Shown piece by piece: positions 1-11,857 of a stretch of 64,000 bases of DNA (position 1 is the stretch's first letter; every line of letters starts with the position of its first letter). This DNA comes from Bromus sterilis (lineage: Eukaryota; Streptophyta; Magnoliopsida; Poales; Poaceae), in contig OX465596.1 in NCBI GenBank assembly GCA_950022295.1, forward strand, positions 7,626,001 through 7,690,000. Reading direction: 5' to 3'. The notes beneath the pieces are model-generated. The model did not search any database. It was not told the origin of the DNA and saw only the letters and a program-made list of their open reading frames with translations. A program made the translations under genes and the position numbers.

Positions 1-533
1 AAAGTTACCAAGGCTTCACCCGCTTACGTGGTCGAAAGCGTCTGTTATGTGGGCGGTATGGAGCAGCCGCAACAAATATACCCACGAAAAAGATAAGTTC
101 CAACCTATCCGTTCTATGGAGTTTATTGCAGAATCAATCCGCGCTCTAGAGAGAGTACCTCCAAGTTTTGGGATGAGTCTATCCCGGCTTTTATTCAGGA
201 TCACATTGTAAATGATATGACATTGATTTAATGAATAAAGTCTAGTTGCTTAAAAAAATCTCTTGGCGCGTATAGCTTAGCGACTCTTCCGCCTTTAGCC
301 CAACTGTTAGGGGCAGAACTTCCCAACTCCCTGATCTGCATCTCCAAAGTACATGTAGCGGTGAACAACCACCAGTACTAAGGACTTCAGATCAACCACC
401 AGTGAGACTACAGCTCTTGACCCCATGATCACATCTTGGTACAAATACCCCTAGAATCTCAGAACCACAGATATCATCACAGAGCAAAACAAACATACTA
501 GGCCTACCTGGCGCGCACATACGACCGCTTACC
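1..533. other. No recognisable gene; upstream region of the proline-rich gene
   Basis: I find no open frame with family resemblance here. The last part must hold the promoter and 5' leader of the gene starting at 534, but I see no convincing TATA box to place. Confidence 0.4.
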
Positions 534-965
534 ATGGCTCCACGTGCCCAGCATCTCCTTGTGCTGCTCATAGCATTCACAGCCTTCGATGGCAGCTCCG
601 CGGCGGCTCGTCGGCTTTTGGACACAGCAGCCGCACCAGAGGCCATACCAGCTCAGCCTTCTACACCAAAAGCTCCAACAGCACTGCCTCCAATGCCTTC
701 CATTGCTGCAGTTCCTAAACTGACAGTGCCGTTCATTCCTATCCCAAAGGTCGCCATGGCACCAATAGCCCCTGGCACAGTTCCATCTCTTCCAATTCCG
801 GCGATTCCTACTTTGCCTGCTACCATGCCACCAATGCCCTCAATTCCAACTACTATTCCGTCCATTCCGATCACAATACCGACAACAACCCCTACCATTC
901 CAGGTTTTCAGATGCCACCTATTCCATTCATGTCTCCACCTCCACAAACCACCAGCAGCCCATGA
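534..965 (+). CDS. Small secreted proline-rich protein
   Basis: Single-exon gene of 143 residues. The first 25 or so residues look like a secretory signal peptide: a hydrophobic stretch (LLVLLIAFTAF) ending near an Ala-rich site before RRLL. The mature part is rich in Pro, Ile, Thr and Met, with irregular PxxP-type spacing (many IPT, MPP and IPI triplets) and no Cys, so it resembles a hydroxyproline-type or structural cell-wall protein and not an enzyme. A consensus AATAAA signal lies about 155 bases after the stop, which supports a real transcript. The ATG has a good context (ACCATGG). The opposite-strand frame at 653-898 is only a shadow of the repetitive codons. The function is unknown beyond probable export to the cell wall. 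Confidence 0.7.
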   Translation: MAPRAQHLLVLLIAFTAFDGSSAAARRLLDTAAAPEAIPAQPSTPKAPTALPPMPSIAAVPKLTVPFIPIPKVAMAPIAPGTVPSLPIPAIPTLPATMPPMPSIPTTIPSIPITIPTTTPTIPGFQMPPIPFMSPPPQTTSSP

Positions 966-1120
966 AGTCCGTCATAGCATGAGACTGCTAGTCAGGGATT
1001 TCATTCGTGTGCATAGTTATTATAATTGTGTTTGTAATGTTCGGTCTGTCAGATGTTTTACTGGCTTGCATTTGGTGTTGATTGTAAATGCAGCTAAGTG
1101 TTTCTACTGTCCTGTTTGTC

Positions 1121-1126
1121 AATAAA
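1121..1126 (+). terminator. Polyadenylation signal of the proline-rich gene
   Basis: Canonical AATAAA in a T-rich 3' region 155 bases after the stop codon at 963-965. Confidence 0.55.
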
Positions 1127-1139
1127 GCATTCCTTGGTT

Positions 1140-1913
1140 TGCACAAGTTACTGGAAAGGATAGGAATTCTGCAGTCCTTTTATGAATGATGATACCATGG
1201 TGCCAACTTTCAACAGAAAAGAATGGTAACATCTACAATACTCTTATCTTGTTTGACAGAAAAAAATGGTGCCATGCTCGTCTTTTGTTTGACAGAAAAG
1301 AAAGATTGCATTTTCATTTCAACAAAATTAAATAAAGACCGCATGGTATTGACAAAATAAACATCAACAAGAAGCTAGCACTGGGTGGTAATTACCAAGA
1401 CGTGCTATATGGCAAGTATTAGGAAAATATAAGCTCCGGTGTATCTGAATTAGTCCTCTGGCTATCTCGGACTCAGATGAGAAATAATAAACACCGAAGA
1501 CATACAACAATGCAACAAGATACTTCAAACTGACACATTGAACCAAAAGAGATACCAATTTGATGTTAACAACTAACATGGTGGTAACGATCGGATAAAT
1601 TATCGTAGCATAAGACAACACTAACACACAATAACAGAATAAAAAGGTCAACACTAGGTTTCACTGATTGCAACTTGAAAAAGATACATCATATGGAACT
1701 AAATAACTAATATATCTATACATATGATTCATTTTTTGGAAAGGTCAACGGGGGGCTTTAAGCCACCTGAACTAATTTCCGTTAAGCCATTGAACCAAAG
1801 TAAAAATATGGCGGGATTAGATTGTACAAATACTTACATTCAGTAAACTGAAGCTGTACTAGCTGCCAGTTACACATTGAAACTGAACAATCAATCTTGT
1901 CCCCTACTTCCAC
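1140..1913. other. AT-rich intergenic region
   Basis: No gene or repeat is recognised. The right part must include the 3' UTR of the minus-strand IMPACT-family gene. Confidence 0.4.
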
Positions 1914-3998
1914 TCATAGTAATAATTCAATTTTCCTGCTGCAAGCTGAATTCACTGCGCTTCCAAGACTCTCGATTTTTTCATATTCTACTTTGAACAT
2001 GACGACAACTGTACCATCTTTGCCAGTGTCATAGTCCTGTTTAATATCTTCAGCATCGAAATGCTGCAGCTGTTCAAAGATTCAATATTCATGCTTAGGC
2101 TTCAGCAAATCACACTCAAAAAATAAAATCATAACAATGTTAGAAGTACATGAATAAACTCCAGCAGACACGCAAGTATTGCTTGGAATTAATTTACCGG
2201 TTACATTAGGCTATAAAATCAACAGAATATACAACAGAATAGTTCGATGTACTGTGATTTATTTTCCACTTCTTTCCATGTAAGTACTCAAACTAGATAC
2301 CATGCTTAGGTCTTTCAGGGCAACTGTGTGTAGTCAGCAGACATGCCATAAACGCAACATGATATACCCACAAATATTTGTAATGGAAATTATGTATCTA
2401 TGATTTAACTAATTGCCTAAAAATAAGTGCTAGTGTCTCCAGTACAATTATTTTGTATATGCTTACTATACCTGATGATATACTGTGCCCAAGAGATCAA
2501 ATGGTACTTCCATGCCCACACGAGCCTGTAATGAAAATAACCATCAATTGAGAATTACACACACTTTCTTCTTCTTCACATTATTGCATGAATCAGGCAA
2601 GAGCAGATGGAACATGATTGAGCTTGATCACCTTGGGTTTCACAAGGCAAGTAGGAGCATCTTTAAGGCATTCAGAAGCAACCCCACCATAAGCTCTCAC
2701 CAGCCCACCCGTTCCCAGTTTTATGCCTCCAAAATATCTTCAGCAATGTTTAAAAGAGCACATTAACGTAAAGAGGTAATCAGATGAACCATGTGTGTCA
2801 CAAAAAGGCGTAGTGAAATCTATGTTGACATCACTTATCTTATCTATAATTTTATTTCATAGCTCACTTAACTTATACAAAGTTAAATGCCAGCAGATTG
2901 TTAAAATAATTAATCATGATTATACAGAATCATGAAAATGAAGGGGCATTACTTGATAAAATGGCTACCTAATCACAACCACCATGACCATATCTATGCC
3001 AGACGACACGATGGCAGAGTATATTGGCTTTCCAGCTGTGCTTGAAGGTTCACCGTCATCGTTATAACGGAATTGCTCTCCAACCTGAGTACACATGAAT
3101 ACAAAAACCGACTCATCATTACTAATGAATCATACACAATTCATATGAGTAGAAATCTTGATACAACTACAAACCTTGTACGCCCAGCAATTGTGGGTGG
3201 CACGAGGATCCTTGACCTATAACACAAAAACATACAGAGCTAGTCAACAGAGCAGAGCACTATTTATTTATTTTTTGGTTTCAGGATGGATAAGTCATAG
3301 GTTTCCCTGTATGATTGAAACGCAAACACATTGATGTGTATACAGCTGCAAGTCTAAGCCCAAACACATACAAAAGTCAGGCGCAATGCTTGTAAATCCT
3401 AGACGAATATAATACCATTCCAAGAAATAGATGTTCCACATACATTGCGAGTGAACCCCATTCAGCAATGCATCAGAATGACAAGGATAACCTTCTAGAG
3501 CATATATAATAACTGAATTAACAAGCGGTTGAGGTGAGCAGAGCACATTTTACGAGCTCAATTAACGAGTTCTCTGATGGAGCATTCGATTGGGTTACTT
3601 ACACCTCATCTTATTGGTTTCAGAATGGGTGCATACATGAGCGAGCCTGCTGCAATTAGTGGAGATTAGGGGTCAAGAGTGACCGCGCTCGCTAGAAGAG
3701 GAAAATAAACAGGGTGGGAACGAGGAGTAGGGTGCACCTCGTTGAGGAAGGACATTGCGGCGCGCTCGTCCGGGACGGAGGCGGCGATTGCGATGAACTT
3801 GCTGCGCTTGATCTCGCGCTCGCAGCGGACGCGCCCCACGAGCGTGGTGTATGGAGTGGGGGACGGCGACCCGGCGGAGGAGGAGGAGGCCATGGCGCGC
3901 GCGGCGGCGGTGGCGGAGGAGCAGCAGCTGCGGTGGAGTGCGGCGGCGGGGAGGAGGGGAATGGAGCGGAGGCGTGGGGATAGGCGCACGGCCGCCAT
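1914..3998 (-). CDS. IMPACT-family (UPF0029/YigZ-like) protein, six exons
   Basis: Exons on the minus strand: 3998-3738, 3216-3175, 3084-2969, 2737-2632, 2525-2472 and 2069-1914. All junctions are GT-AG, phases agree, and the joined frame gives 244 residues. Family signatures run in order: YTTLVGRVRCEREIKRSKF near residue 50, RATHNCWAYK, RYNDDGEPSSTAGKPIYSAI, VIRYFGGIKLGTGGLVRAYG and GMEVPFDLLGTVYHQ. The IMPACT N-terminal fold and a ferredoxin-like C-terminal part are thus both present. The first 45 residues are rich in Ala, Ser and Arg and may be an organelle transit peptide. An in-frame ATG farther upstream (4124) would add a tail with no family resemblance, so I chose 3998. Relatives include yeast YIH1/IMPACT, linked to GCN1/GCN2 signalling, and bacterial YigZ; the precise plant role is not shown here. 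A LINE lies just upstream. Confidence 0.88.
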
Positions 3999-4423
3999 GT
4001 CGCCGGGCGCCGTGGCTGACTGGAAAACCACCGTGGGTATGGAATCTTCTTCGCCCGGCTCGTCGTCACTCATTCTCAAGGGCCGGCCCAGGACAGACGG
4101 GAAGCCCACGCCGCCGTACTCCACTGGGCCGGTATATTCTTAAAACATATCGTTAAAACTAAATATTAAAAAAATCGTCCTTCCCCTGAAACGAGGACGA
4201 CAACACGTCTAGGTTTTTTTTTCCGCCGCGTGATCGGTTTTCTTTCCCCTAGTCCTCGGCGACTAGGGTTTCTCTGTCCCCGCCGTTTCTTCGACGGGAT
4301 CGATCTCGTTCTTGCCATACGGATCGAGCGCACGGCCAGATTACTCTCCCTCCTTGCCCTGTTGATCGAGCCCCTCGGTCAGAGTTCTCTTGTTTCCTGC
4401 GGTTTGTGGGTTTTGGTTAGACA

Positions 4424-5701
4424 ATGGACAGAGGGGGGCCGAGCTCGAGATCGGATCAGGTGGATGACCTGCTAGGGCGACTGAAACTTCATGAAGAGGA
4501 AGATGACGGTTTCGTTTGGGAGGAGGAAATCAAAGAACCTCCTGCGGTGGTGAAGTGGCTAGCAATCGCGAAGGTCCATACAGACAAGTCCTTCAGCCCT
4601 AGTGCACTTTTTGCGGACATGCGATCGGCGTGGAGCGCTGCAAAGGAAGTAATCTGGAGAAGAGTGGATAATAATCTTTTTACAGTTCAATTCGGCTGTC
4701 TGGCGGATTGGAACAAGGCGCTAAACATGGGTCCGTGGTTTTTTCGCAATAATCACGCTTTGCTTATTGAAGAATATGATGGTTTTAGCAACCCTAGAAC
4801 TGTGATCTTGGATAAAATCGCAGTCTGGGCGCAAATTCACAAGCTCCCAGATAATTTTTTGCATGAGCAGATTGTCAAGGGTATATGCCGTCCCATCGGG
4901 GAGGTTTTGGACGTGCAGCTTAAACTCCCGGCGGGGTTTGTTGGGGAATTTGTTCGAGTCCGTGTGAGGATGAAAGTATCCAAACAAATCACGAGGTTCG
5001 TCTCCATGACGAAGGACAAGAAGAAGGAGTGGTATCAAGTTAAATACGAGAAACTCCCAGTGTTTTGTGGTTTTTGCGGGATTATGGGTCATTGGCACCA
5101 AGAGTGCGGAGACGGAATCCACGATGAAACAAAACTAGAGTGGGGTGATTTCATACTTGCTTATCCTAATCGAGGCCGTGGAAGGGGATGGTCTGATCAT
5201 AGAAATAATGATAATAAAGAGGGATGGACAGCAGGCAGGGGAAGAGGACCTGGAGACAACTTCGGAAGAGGTAGAGGCAGAGGAGATGCAGTTGCTCCCT
5301 CCTGGCGTTTCAATGCAACCTATCAAGCGCCACTGGCTAAGAACAATCTACAGATCGCCTTTGATGATGCTGCTGCACTTGATGATCTGGAGGCTGACCC
5401 ATCAAGGAAGAAAAGACTGGCCGAAGATTCGGTTTCTGATCAAGTGGAACCGGCTGGGAATGATTCTACTCCTCTCAAGGGAAAGGAGATGATTCCTTTT
5501 GAGAACTCAGGAACAGTTGCAATGTTAATTGACAAGCTGGAAGAGGAAAATAACTCGGTGGATCCGGATAAAACTCCTCGTAATCAAGAGAACAAGAAGA
5601 AACAAAAACAGACAGGTTTTTCGCATTGTGATGATGGCCTGCTGTTACCCCCTAATGTTCCATCGGCGGCATCCCTTGAGGATGACCGCCGGGCCCAATG
5701 A
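4424..5701 (+). CDS. LINE ORF1: DUF4283/zinc-knuckle nucleic-acid-binding protein
   Basis: 425 residues, uninterrupted. The N-terminal half resembles the DUF4283 region found in plant LINE ORF1 proteins (WLAIAKVHTDKSFSPSALF, then a MGPWFFRNNHALLIEEYDG-like stretch near residue 105). A CCHC-type knuckle follows (CGFCGIMGHWHQEC, near residue 215), then an Arg/Gly-rich region (GRGRGRGDA type) and an acidic/Lys-rich tail. By family knowledge ORF1 coats LINE RNA and acts as a chaperone in the ribonucleoprotein. Its TGA stop (5699-5701) overlaps the ATG of ORF2 (5698-5700) as ATGA, a layout suited to stop-start reinitiation. Confidence 0.85.
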   Translation: MDRGGPSSRSDQVDDLLGRLKLHEEEDDGFVWEEEIKEPPAVVKWLAIAKVHTDKSFSPSALFADMRSAWSAAKEVIWRRVDNNLFTVQFGCLADWNKALNMGPWFFRNNHALLIEEYDGFSNPRTVILDKIAVWAQIHKLPDNFLHEQIVKGICRPIGEVLDVQLKLPAGFVGEFVRVRVRMKVSKQITRFVSMTKDKKKEWYQVKYEKLPVFCGFCGIMGHWHQECGDGIHDETKLEWGDFILAYPNRGRGRGWSDHRNNDNKEGWTAGRGRGPGDNFGRGRGRGDAVAPSWRFNATYQAPLAKNNLQIAFDDAAALDDLEADPSRKKRLAEDSVSDQVEPAGNDSTPLKGKEMIPFENSGTVAMLIDKLEEENNSVDPDKTPRNQENKKKQKQTGFSHCDDGLLLPPNVPSAASLEDDRRAQ

Positions 5702-8700
5702 GTATCTTATGTTGGAACTGTCGTGGGCTGGGCAACCCAGCGACAGTTCGGGAAGTTCGCGAGCTTGCGAACAAACATGCCCCGGCCGTGTTGTGCCTAG
5801 TGGAGACTCAATTACAGAAAGCACGGTCTGAAATCTTATGTGTTTCTTTTGGTTATAAAAATTCTTTTGCTGTTAGTAGCTCGGGTAAGAGTGGAGGCCT
5901 TGTGATGTTCTGGAATGACGACATAAATCTGCAAATTCAGAATTCGTCAAGATATTTCATTGATGCTGTTATTTCTAATCTCGGTGATGCTCCGTGGAGA
6001 CTTTCCTGTATATACGGAGAAGCACAAGTCAATGAAAGATACAAAACTTGGGACGCGTTGAAGAATTTGGCAACCCAAGCCGGTCTGCCCTGGATGGCTC
6101 TGGGAGATTTCAATGAGGTCTTATTCCACACTGAGCATGATGGTGTGGGCCGTCGAAGCCAAGCGCAGCTTGACGGATTTCGGGACGCTCTAGACATCTG
6201 TAGCCTGTCGGATCTTGGCTTCACTGGTAATCAGTGGACATTTGAAAAGCGAGTTGTTGGCGGTTCATATACGCGGGTCAGGTTGGACAGAGCTGTTGCG
6301 AATCCACAATGGTCTTCAATGTTTAATGGGGCTCAGCTTGAGCACCTCTCGGGGGCTTGCTCAGATCATGTGCCAATCCTACTGATGCTAGAAGATCCTT
6401 GTATTGTGAAGAGAGCTAAGCTGTTTAGATATGAGGCGATGTGGGAGGAGCATTCCAACTTAAAGGAAGTGATTTCTGATGGCTGGCGGACTGATCATAT
6501 CAGCACTACGGTGCTCGAACTTTAGGAAAAATTAAGTTCTCTGGCGGGTAATCTATCATCATGGGACCGGTCCACTTTTGGTAGCGTCCGAAATACAATC
6601 AGGAATCTTAAACAAGAGCTAAGCATTCTCCGCTCCAAGACTGGCCGAACTGAACCGAGCTATAGAGAAATCAAAATAGTAGAGGAATTGGTTGAATTAT
6701 ATCACAGGGAGGAGGTTTTGTGGAAGCAAAGATCTCGTGTGGACTGGTTAGTTGGAGGTGACAAGAACACCAAATATTTTCATATGAGGGCAACAATGAG
6801 GAGGAGGAAAAACCTGATCAAGTCACTTCAGAACAACCAAGGAGACGTAATTTCTGATATCGATGACCTTGAAAGCATGACGACCCAATTTTACTCTACA
6901 CTCTTCTCAGAGGGTGTGAGTAACATGGGAGAGGTCATGGACTGTGTACCATGTAAGGTTGATAGTGACATGAATGCGATGTTGTTGGCGCCTTACACGG
7001 CAGATGAGGTTAAAAAAGCACTTTACCAAATGTCTCCTTTGAAGGCGCCGGGACCCGATGGCTACCCGGCGCAATTCTTCCAGAAGCATTGGGACATTTG
7101 TGGGCCAGAAGTAACCATGGCTGTCCTACGGATTCTCAATGGCAATGAAAGTGCTGAGAGTATAAATAACACTTTCTTGGTCCTTATTCCAAAAGTGAAG
7201 AGTCCGTTATTTCTCTCTCAATTTCGTCCTATAAGCTTGTGTAATGTTCTTTATAAAATAGCTTCGAAAGTTGTTGCTAACCGTCTGAAATTAGTGCTTC
7301 CAGATATTATCTCTCCGGAACAATCATCTTTTGTCCCGGGGCGCTTAATCACGGATAACATCATTGTGGCTTATGAATGTCTACATTTTATGAAGCGCGA
7401 TAAATCCTTGAAGCACAGACACTGCGCTATGAAGTTGGACATGATGAAAGCTTATGATAGAGTTGAATGGGATTATCTCGAAGCTATAATGATCAAGCTG
7501 GGTTTTTCTGGAGTTTGGGTGGAGAAGGTGATGCATATGGTAAAATCAGTTTCCTTCTCAGTTTTATTCAATGGGAAAAAGCTGGAAGAGTTCAAGCCAA
7601 CAAGAGGGATTCGGCAGGGAGACCCTATCTCTCCATACCTTTTTTTGATAGCAGCAGAGGGCCTTTCAGGTCTCCTCAAAACTAGAGATCAGTCATCGCA
7701 TCTGAGTGGTATCCAGGTGGCCCCCATGGCCCCACAGGTTAACCATCTTTTATTTGCTGATGATAGCCTGCTGTTTTTCAAAGCTAATGGTACGGGAGCG
7801 GTTGAGGTGTCAAACCTACTTCAATCATATTGTCAGGCTTCAGGGCAGCGTGTTAATTATGACAAATCTTCGGTTTTCTTTAGCAAGGGAACACCGGAGT
7901 TGGTGAGGCAGGAGGTCAAAGCAATCTTGAACATTCCAAATGAAACCCTCAATGAAAGATACCTTGGAATGCCATCAGATATTGGAGCTTCCAAAACAGG
8001 AGCTTTCAAGTATCTAAAAGACAGAGTCTGGGGAAAGGTTAAAGGATATATAGAGAACACAATATCTTATGCGGGAAAAGAGTTGCTCATCAAGGCTGTT
8101 GCTCAAGCAGTGCCAGTATATTCAATGTCGTGTTTTAAACTACCCAGAGGTTTATGTGAAGAGATGAATAAAATAATCAGAAAGTTCTTCTGGGGCAGTA
8201 AAGAGGGTCAAAGAAAACCTCACTGGGTTTCTTGGAAGACGTTGACTGATCCAAAACTTAATGGTGGTCTTGGCTTTAAGGATTTGGAATTGTTTAACTT
8301 GGCTCTCCTCTCTCGCCAAGTATGGAGATTACTCACTACTCCCGAATCCTTTTGTGCCAGGTTTTTGAAGGCAGTCTACTTTGCTGATGTCTCAATCATG
8401 GAAGCTAATCTGGGCTCTCACCCAAGCCAAATATGGCGCGCCCTCCTTGAAGGGCGGGATGCCCTGTCACATGGATTGATCAAAAGGATTGGAAGCGGTA
8501 CTAGCACAAATATATGGCGGGATCAGTGGCTCCCCCGGAATTTCAACCTTCGTCCTATCGCATGCATTGCTCCTAATCCACCAAACCTTGTCTCTGAACT
8601 TTTTGATCCAGCCTTTCGATGCTGGGATGTGCCGAAATTGCAACAGTTCTTTCTACCAGTGGATGCGGAGATTATAAGTAATATCCCAGTGTGTACAATG

Positions 8701-9831
8701 GCTATTGATGATTACTGGAGCTGGCATTATGATGGCAGGGGTATTTTCTCTGTTAAATCTTGCTATCAGCTTCTGCACAAAATTCGATCTAAGAGACAGG
8801 ACCAGCTTCAGGGGTCTTCATCCACGTCAAACAGTGATGCAGAAGAGAAAGGGTGGGCTGCTCTATGGGGTATCCATGTACCTTCGAAAATCAAAAGCTT
8901 TCTTTGGCGACTATCCAAGGTTTCTTTACCAACGGAAGACATACGCAAGCATAGAAACATGAGTCTAACTGATAACTGCTCACTTTGCGGAATGCCTGAT
9001 TCTTGGTCACATTCCTTGTTGCAATGCTCCATGTCTAGATGCGTATGGGCTTTATCGGATGAAACTGTCACCGATGCTTTGTCAGATACAAATATCCTGG
9101 ATGCGAAGCTATGGCTGTTTCATCTTTTGGAAATCTTGCCGAAGAAGAGCTTCACTATTTTGGCAGTAACTCTATGGGCAATCTGGACATCCCGGCGGAA
9201 GGCAATCCATGAGTCCATTTTTCAAACCCCTTTTGCTACACATGAATTCATCAAACGGTTCATTTCCGAACTCTTAGTGCTAGAACCGAAGGCTGGAGGA
9301 AGAACCAATGCGATATCGCATGTGGCTGCAGGCTCTGCCACGGGCCAGAGGCGTTGTATACCACCTAGAGGAGTACATGTGATAATGACGCATGGTTTTG
9401 TTTCCAATGATAGAAGAGTAGGGGTGGCTGCGGCGATCTGTAGAGATGACTCAGGAAACTATATCGGATCGTCGGCATTGGTGTTAATGGGCATGTCAAG
9501 TCACCAAGTTATTGACGCTATTGCTTGTCGTGAAGCCCTGGCTCTGGCAGAAGACCTCGGTGTACAAAGGACTATCATCACGAGCGAGAACAAGCAGATC
9601 ATCAAGGATATCTCGGAGAATAAAGGAGGATTAGCAAATTCTGTTATTAAAGAAATTAGCAATAGAGTAGCTTTATTTCAGTCTTGCATTTTTACTTTTG
9701 ATAGGAGTAGTTTCAATTCAGATGCTAGGTGTATCTCTTCTCACTCTAGCTTGCTCACCCAGGGGCGCCACTTGTGGCTTCTTCAACCCCATGATCCAGA
9801 TTGTATTTGTATGAACTCAAGGTTTGAATAA
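5698..9831 (+). pseudogene. LINE ORF2: APE endonuclease, reverse transcriptase, RNase H-like; one in-frame stop
   Basis: One reading frame from 5698 to 9831, broken only by TAG at 6523-6525. Domains in order: APE-type endonuclease (WNCRGLGN at the start, LVET, GDFNE, SDHVPI); reverse transcriptase, with LKAPGPDGYPAQFFQ, the FRPISLCNV block, IRQGDPISPYLF and the catalytic FADDSLLFF near 7750; the zinc-binding zf-RVT region (CSLCGMPDSWSHSLLQC near 8970); and a C-terminal RNase H-like segment from about 9360. The stop lies between the endonuclease and RT. No other stop or frameshift is seen in about 1,378 codons. Without readthrough the polyprotein would be split, so this copy is probably not autonomous. 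Confidence 0.9.
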
Positions 9832-9874
9832 AGGGTGGGCAAGTTCTTCTCAAAAAAAAAAACTAAATATTAAA

Positions 9875-11344
9875 GTGTCTCAAGAACAAACTAAATATTA
9901 AAATAACAGTATTGCCTCAAAAAAATGTAACATAATAGTTGTACGAATACTTGAATAAAAACGTAGCAATGTTTATCACGTATTAAAAAATGTTTGATAT
10001 ATATTGAATAAATGTTAATATGTATGAAGAAAAATATTGTGTGTAGTTAAGTATGTTCATCGTGTGCTTAATAAAAGCATTGATTATTTGAAAATAAAAA
10101 TAAAAATAAACAGTGACACTGAAAAAAGATTGACTGAGAATTCAGAATCCTGAAAAAACCAAAAGGAATTAAAACACTCTAAACGGGAGAAGCGATCAGT
10201 AATGGCAGACGCCGAACTGGACAGGCCTAGGTGCGCAGCAGCGAGCAGGGGCATGTGCAGTGGGAAGTAGAAGTTCAGGGATGTTTGAGGAGGATCTCTT
10301 CCATAGAGAGCCCTATAAGGAGTCATCTTTATCGCAAAAAAAGGAGTCATCTTTATATACCATTCAACACTCTGCTCTGATTATCTACAAGCTCAGAGCT
10401 TAACTGAACATGCATTTCAGCCAGAAAAGTATAGACTTTGGAGGAGAATTAGCTAGGGTTTTGGAGATCTGAGATGTGCATAGATGGTATGCCGGAACAC
10501 GACGCCTACTGGTTAACCCGGACACAAGAGTAGTTGAGCTCCGAGGCTCTGATTCTTGGTTCTTATAGCCATTGCAAAACAGTAAAATGATAAAATCAAA
10601 AGTAAGTAGTAGAGCTATTGCATGAATTCAGAAACCGAATCGTAGGTTCATCAGAGCCATCCGATAGAAGATGAACGCCGGGTTGCATAGTCTTCTAGGC
10701 GAGAAGCCGTAAGTAAGGCGTGATCAATGGCTATAACTTGGCAAAGTTTAATGAAGTGGCACTTAACTGAAGAAATCAACACTTGGACAGATTCAGGTAG
10801 TTAGTGTAGTTAGGTTTTGTACTGAATGTGAGCAAACAAGAAAACGAGCACAATGGATGCCAAAAGCAAACCCACTCCTGGTTATTTTGTAAACTGAATA
10901 AAGTTAGAAAAAATAAGTCGTTATACACTGAAAAATAGCAGCAAAAATAAAGTTGTAGCCTGGACATGTGACGATTAACAATCTCTGCCTGATCGGCGCA
11001 TCCTTTCAGCTCGATCGGTCACACAAATTAACGAGTTCAGCAACCCGATGTTTTTCTGCAACAGATCGGACATTCGTACTAGCGGCGCCTCATGTAGATT
11101 TGACAAGAGAACACCACCGCCGGCACCAGGACACAAGCAGAGACGAGAACCGCACGGCGAACCTCCGATGCACGCTGCTGCCTCTTGATCCACACGGGTG
11201 TCCTACGTGGATGGGTCCGCGCGACCTGATAGCAACAGAGAGCCAACAGAGAGTATAAGATACTAGTATATGAACTAGTATGCATCTGAACTGCAGAGAG
11301 CATTGTCAATGTTGGGTTCAGAACATTATTGCTGGCTGGAGATG
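9875..11344. other. Intergenic region with a small Ty3/gypsy integrase relic
   Basis: On the minus strand near 10240-10350 the peptide MTPYRALYGRDPP resembles the C-terminal integrase motif of Ty3/gypsy polyproteins (TPFxALYGRxPP), so a short retrotransposon fragment is likely. The remainder to 11344 has no gene I recognise. A minus-strand frame around 11082-11250 has a hydrophobic stretch but no family match. Confidence 0.45.
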
Positions 11345-11389
11345 CCGCACTAGTAGACAGACCCCCCTTTCGTCCAGTCCAAAAAAGGC

Positions 11390-11585
11390 ATCGTTCCCGG
11401 TTCATTTCAGAACCGGGACCGATGCCACCCAACTGTCCCGGTTCGTCTGTACAGGGGCAACGGTCCCGGTTCAAGTTGGGCAACAGTCCCGGTTTGTGGC
11501 AACAACCGGGACCAATGCTCTGGCGACAAACACGTGGCGCACTGTGAGGCATTGGTCCCGGTTGTTGGCACAAACCGGGACTGTT
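11390..11585. repeat. Left subterminal repeat block of the CACTA element
   Basis: Several short inverted and direct copies of a TCCCGGTT/AACCGGGA core, including a foldback of cccggttcatttcagaac with its complement. In CACTA elements such blocks bind the small element-encoded protein and are needed for excision. Confidence 0.75.
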
Positions 11586-11591
11586 GTCCTG

Positions 11592-11600
11592 GCTATATAA
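11592..11600 (+). promoter_or_regulatory. TATA box of the CACTA transposase gene
   Basis: GCTATATAAG lies directly after the left subterminal block and about 260 bp before the first usable ATG of the transposase frame, which suits the element's own promoter. Confidence 0.5.
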
Positions 11601-11857
11601 GCCCCCAGCCAGCACTTTGCCATTTTGACTCAAAAAATTTCAAGATTGTGTTTGGGGTGGGTTGGGTGCTAGATTTTTTTTCCTTTGATTGCACACCAGG
11701 TGTTCGACGAAATGTCCAAGCCACACTTAGGTCCTCAGAACACCGTATCCTCGGTCGAGGTTAGCAATTAACCTTATCTTCTCCATCTGTAACTGATACA
11801 AAAATACTGCACGTGTGCATATATAGTGGTCTTTTCACTATTCACGAAGTTATTGTA

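Larger units (their letters stand above)
4155..9874 (+). mobile_element. Full-length L1-type LINE with 16-bp target site duplication
   Basis: The 16-bp string AAAACTAAATATTAAA occurs at 4155-4170 and again at 9859-9874, where it follows a short A-run. The element between is about 5.7 kb: a GC-rich 5' UTR of about 250 bp, ORF1 (4424-5701), ORF2 (5698-9831) and a short 3' tail. The exact right edge is ambiguous because the poly(A) tail merges with the A-rich duplication. A perfect duplication and near-intact reading frames point to a fairly recent insertion. It landed about 160 bp upstream of the IMPACT-family start codon, in divergent orientation. Confidence 0.92.

Noticed and set aside
16..646. 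Short minus-strand frames at the left edge
   Set aside because: No family resemblance, no splice or start support, and partly antisense to the proline-rich gene.
3714..4156. Plus-strand frames near the IMPACT-family first exon
   Set aside because: GC-rich shadows of the minus-strand exon, which has clear family motifs and splice sites.
11079..11633. 184-residue minus-strand frame across the CACTA left end
   Set aside because: It spans the transposon boundary and the subterminal repeats, so it cannot be an ancestral gene. Only its host-side end could be real, and that shows no family match.
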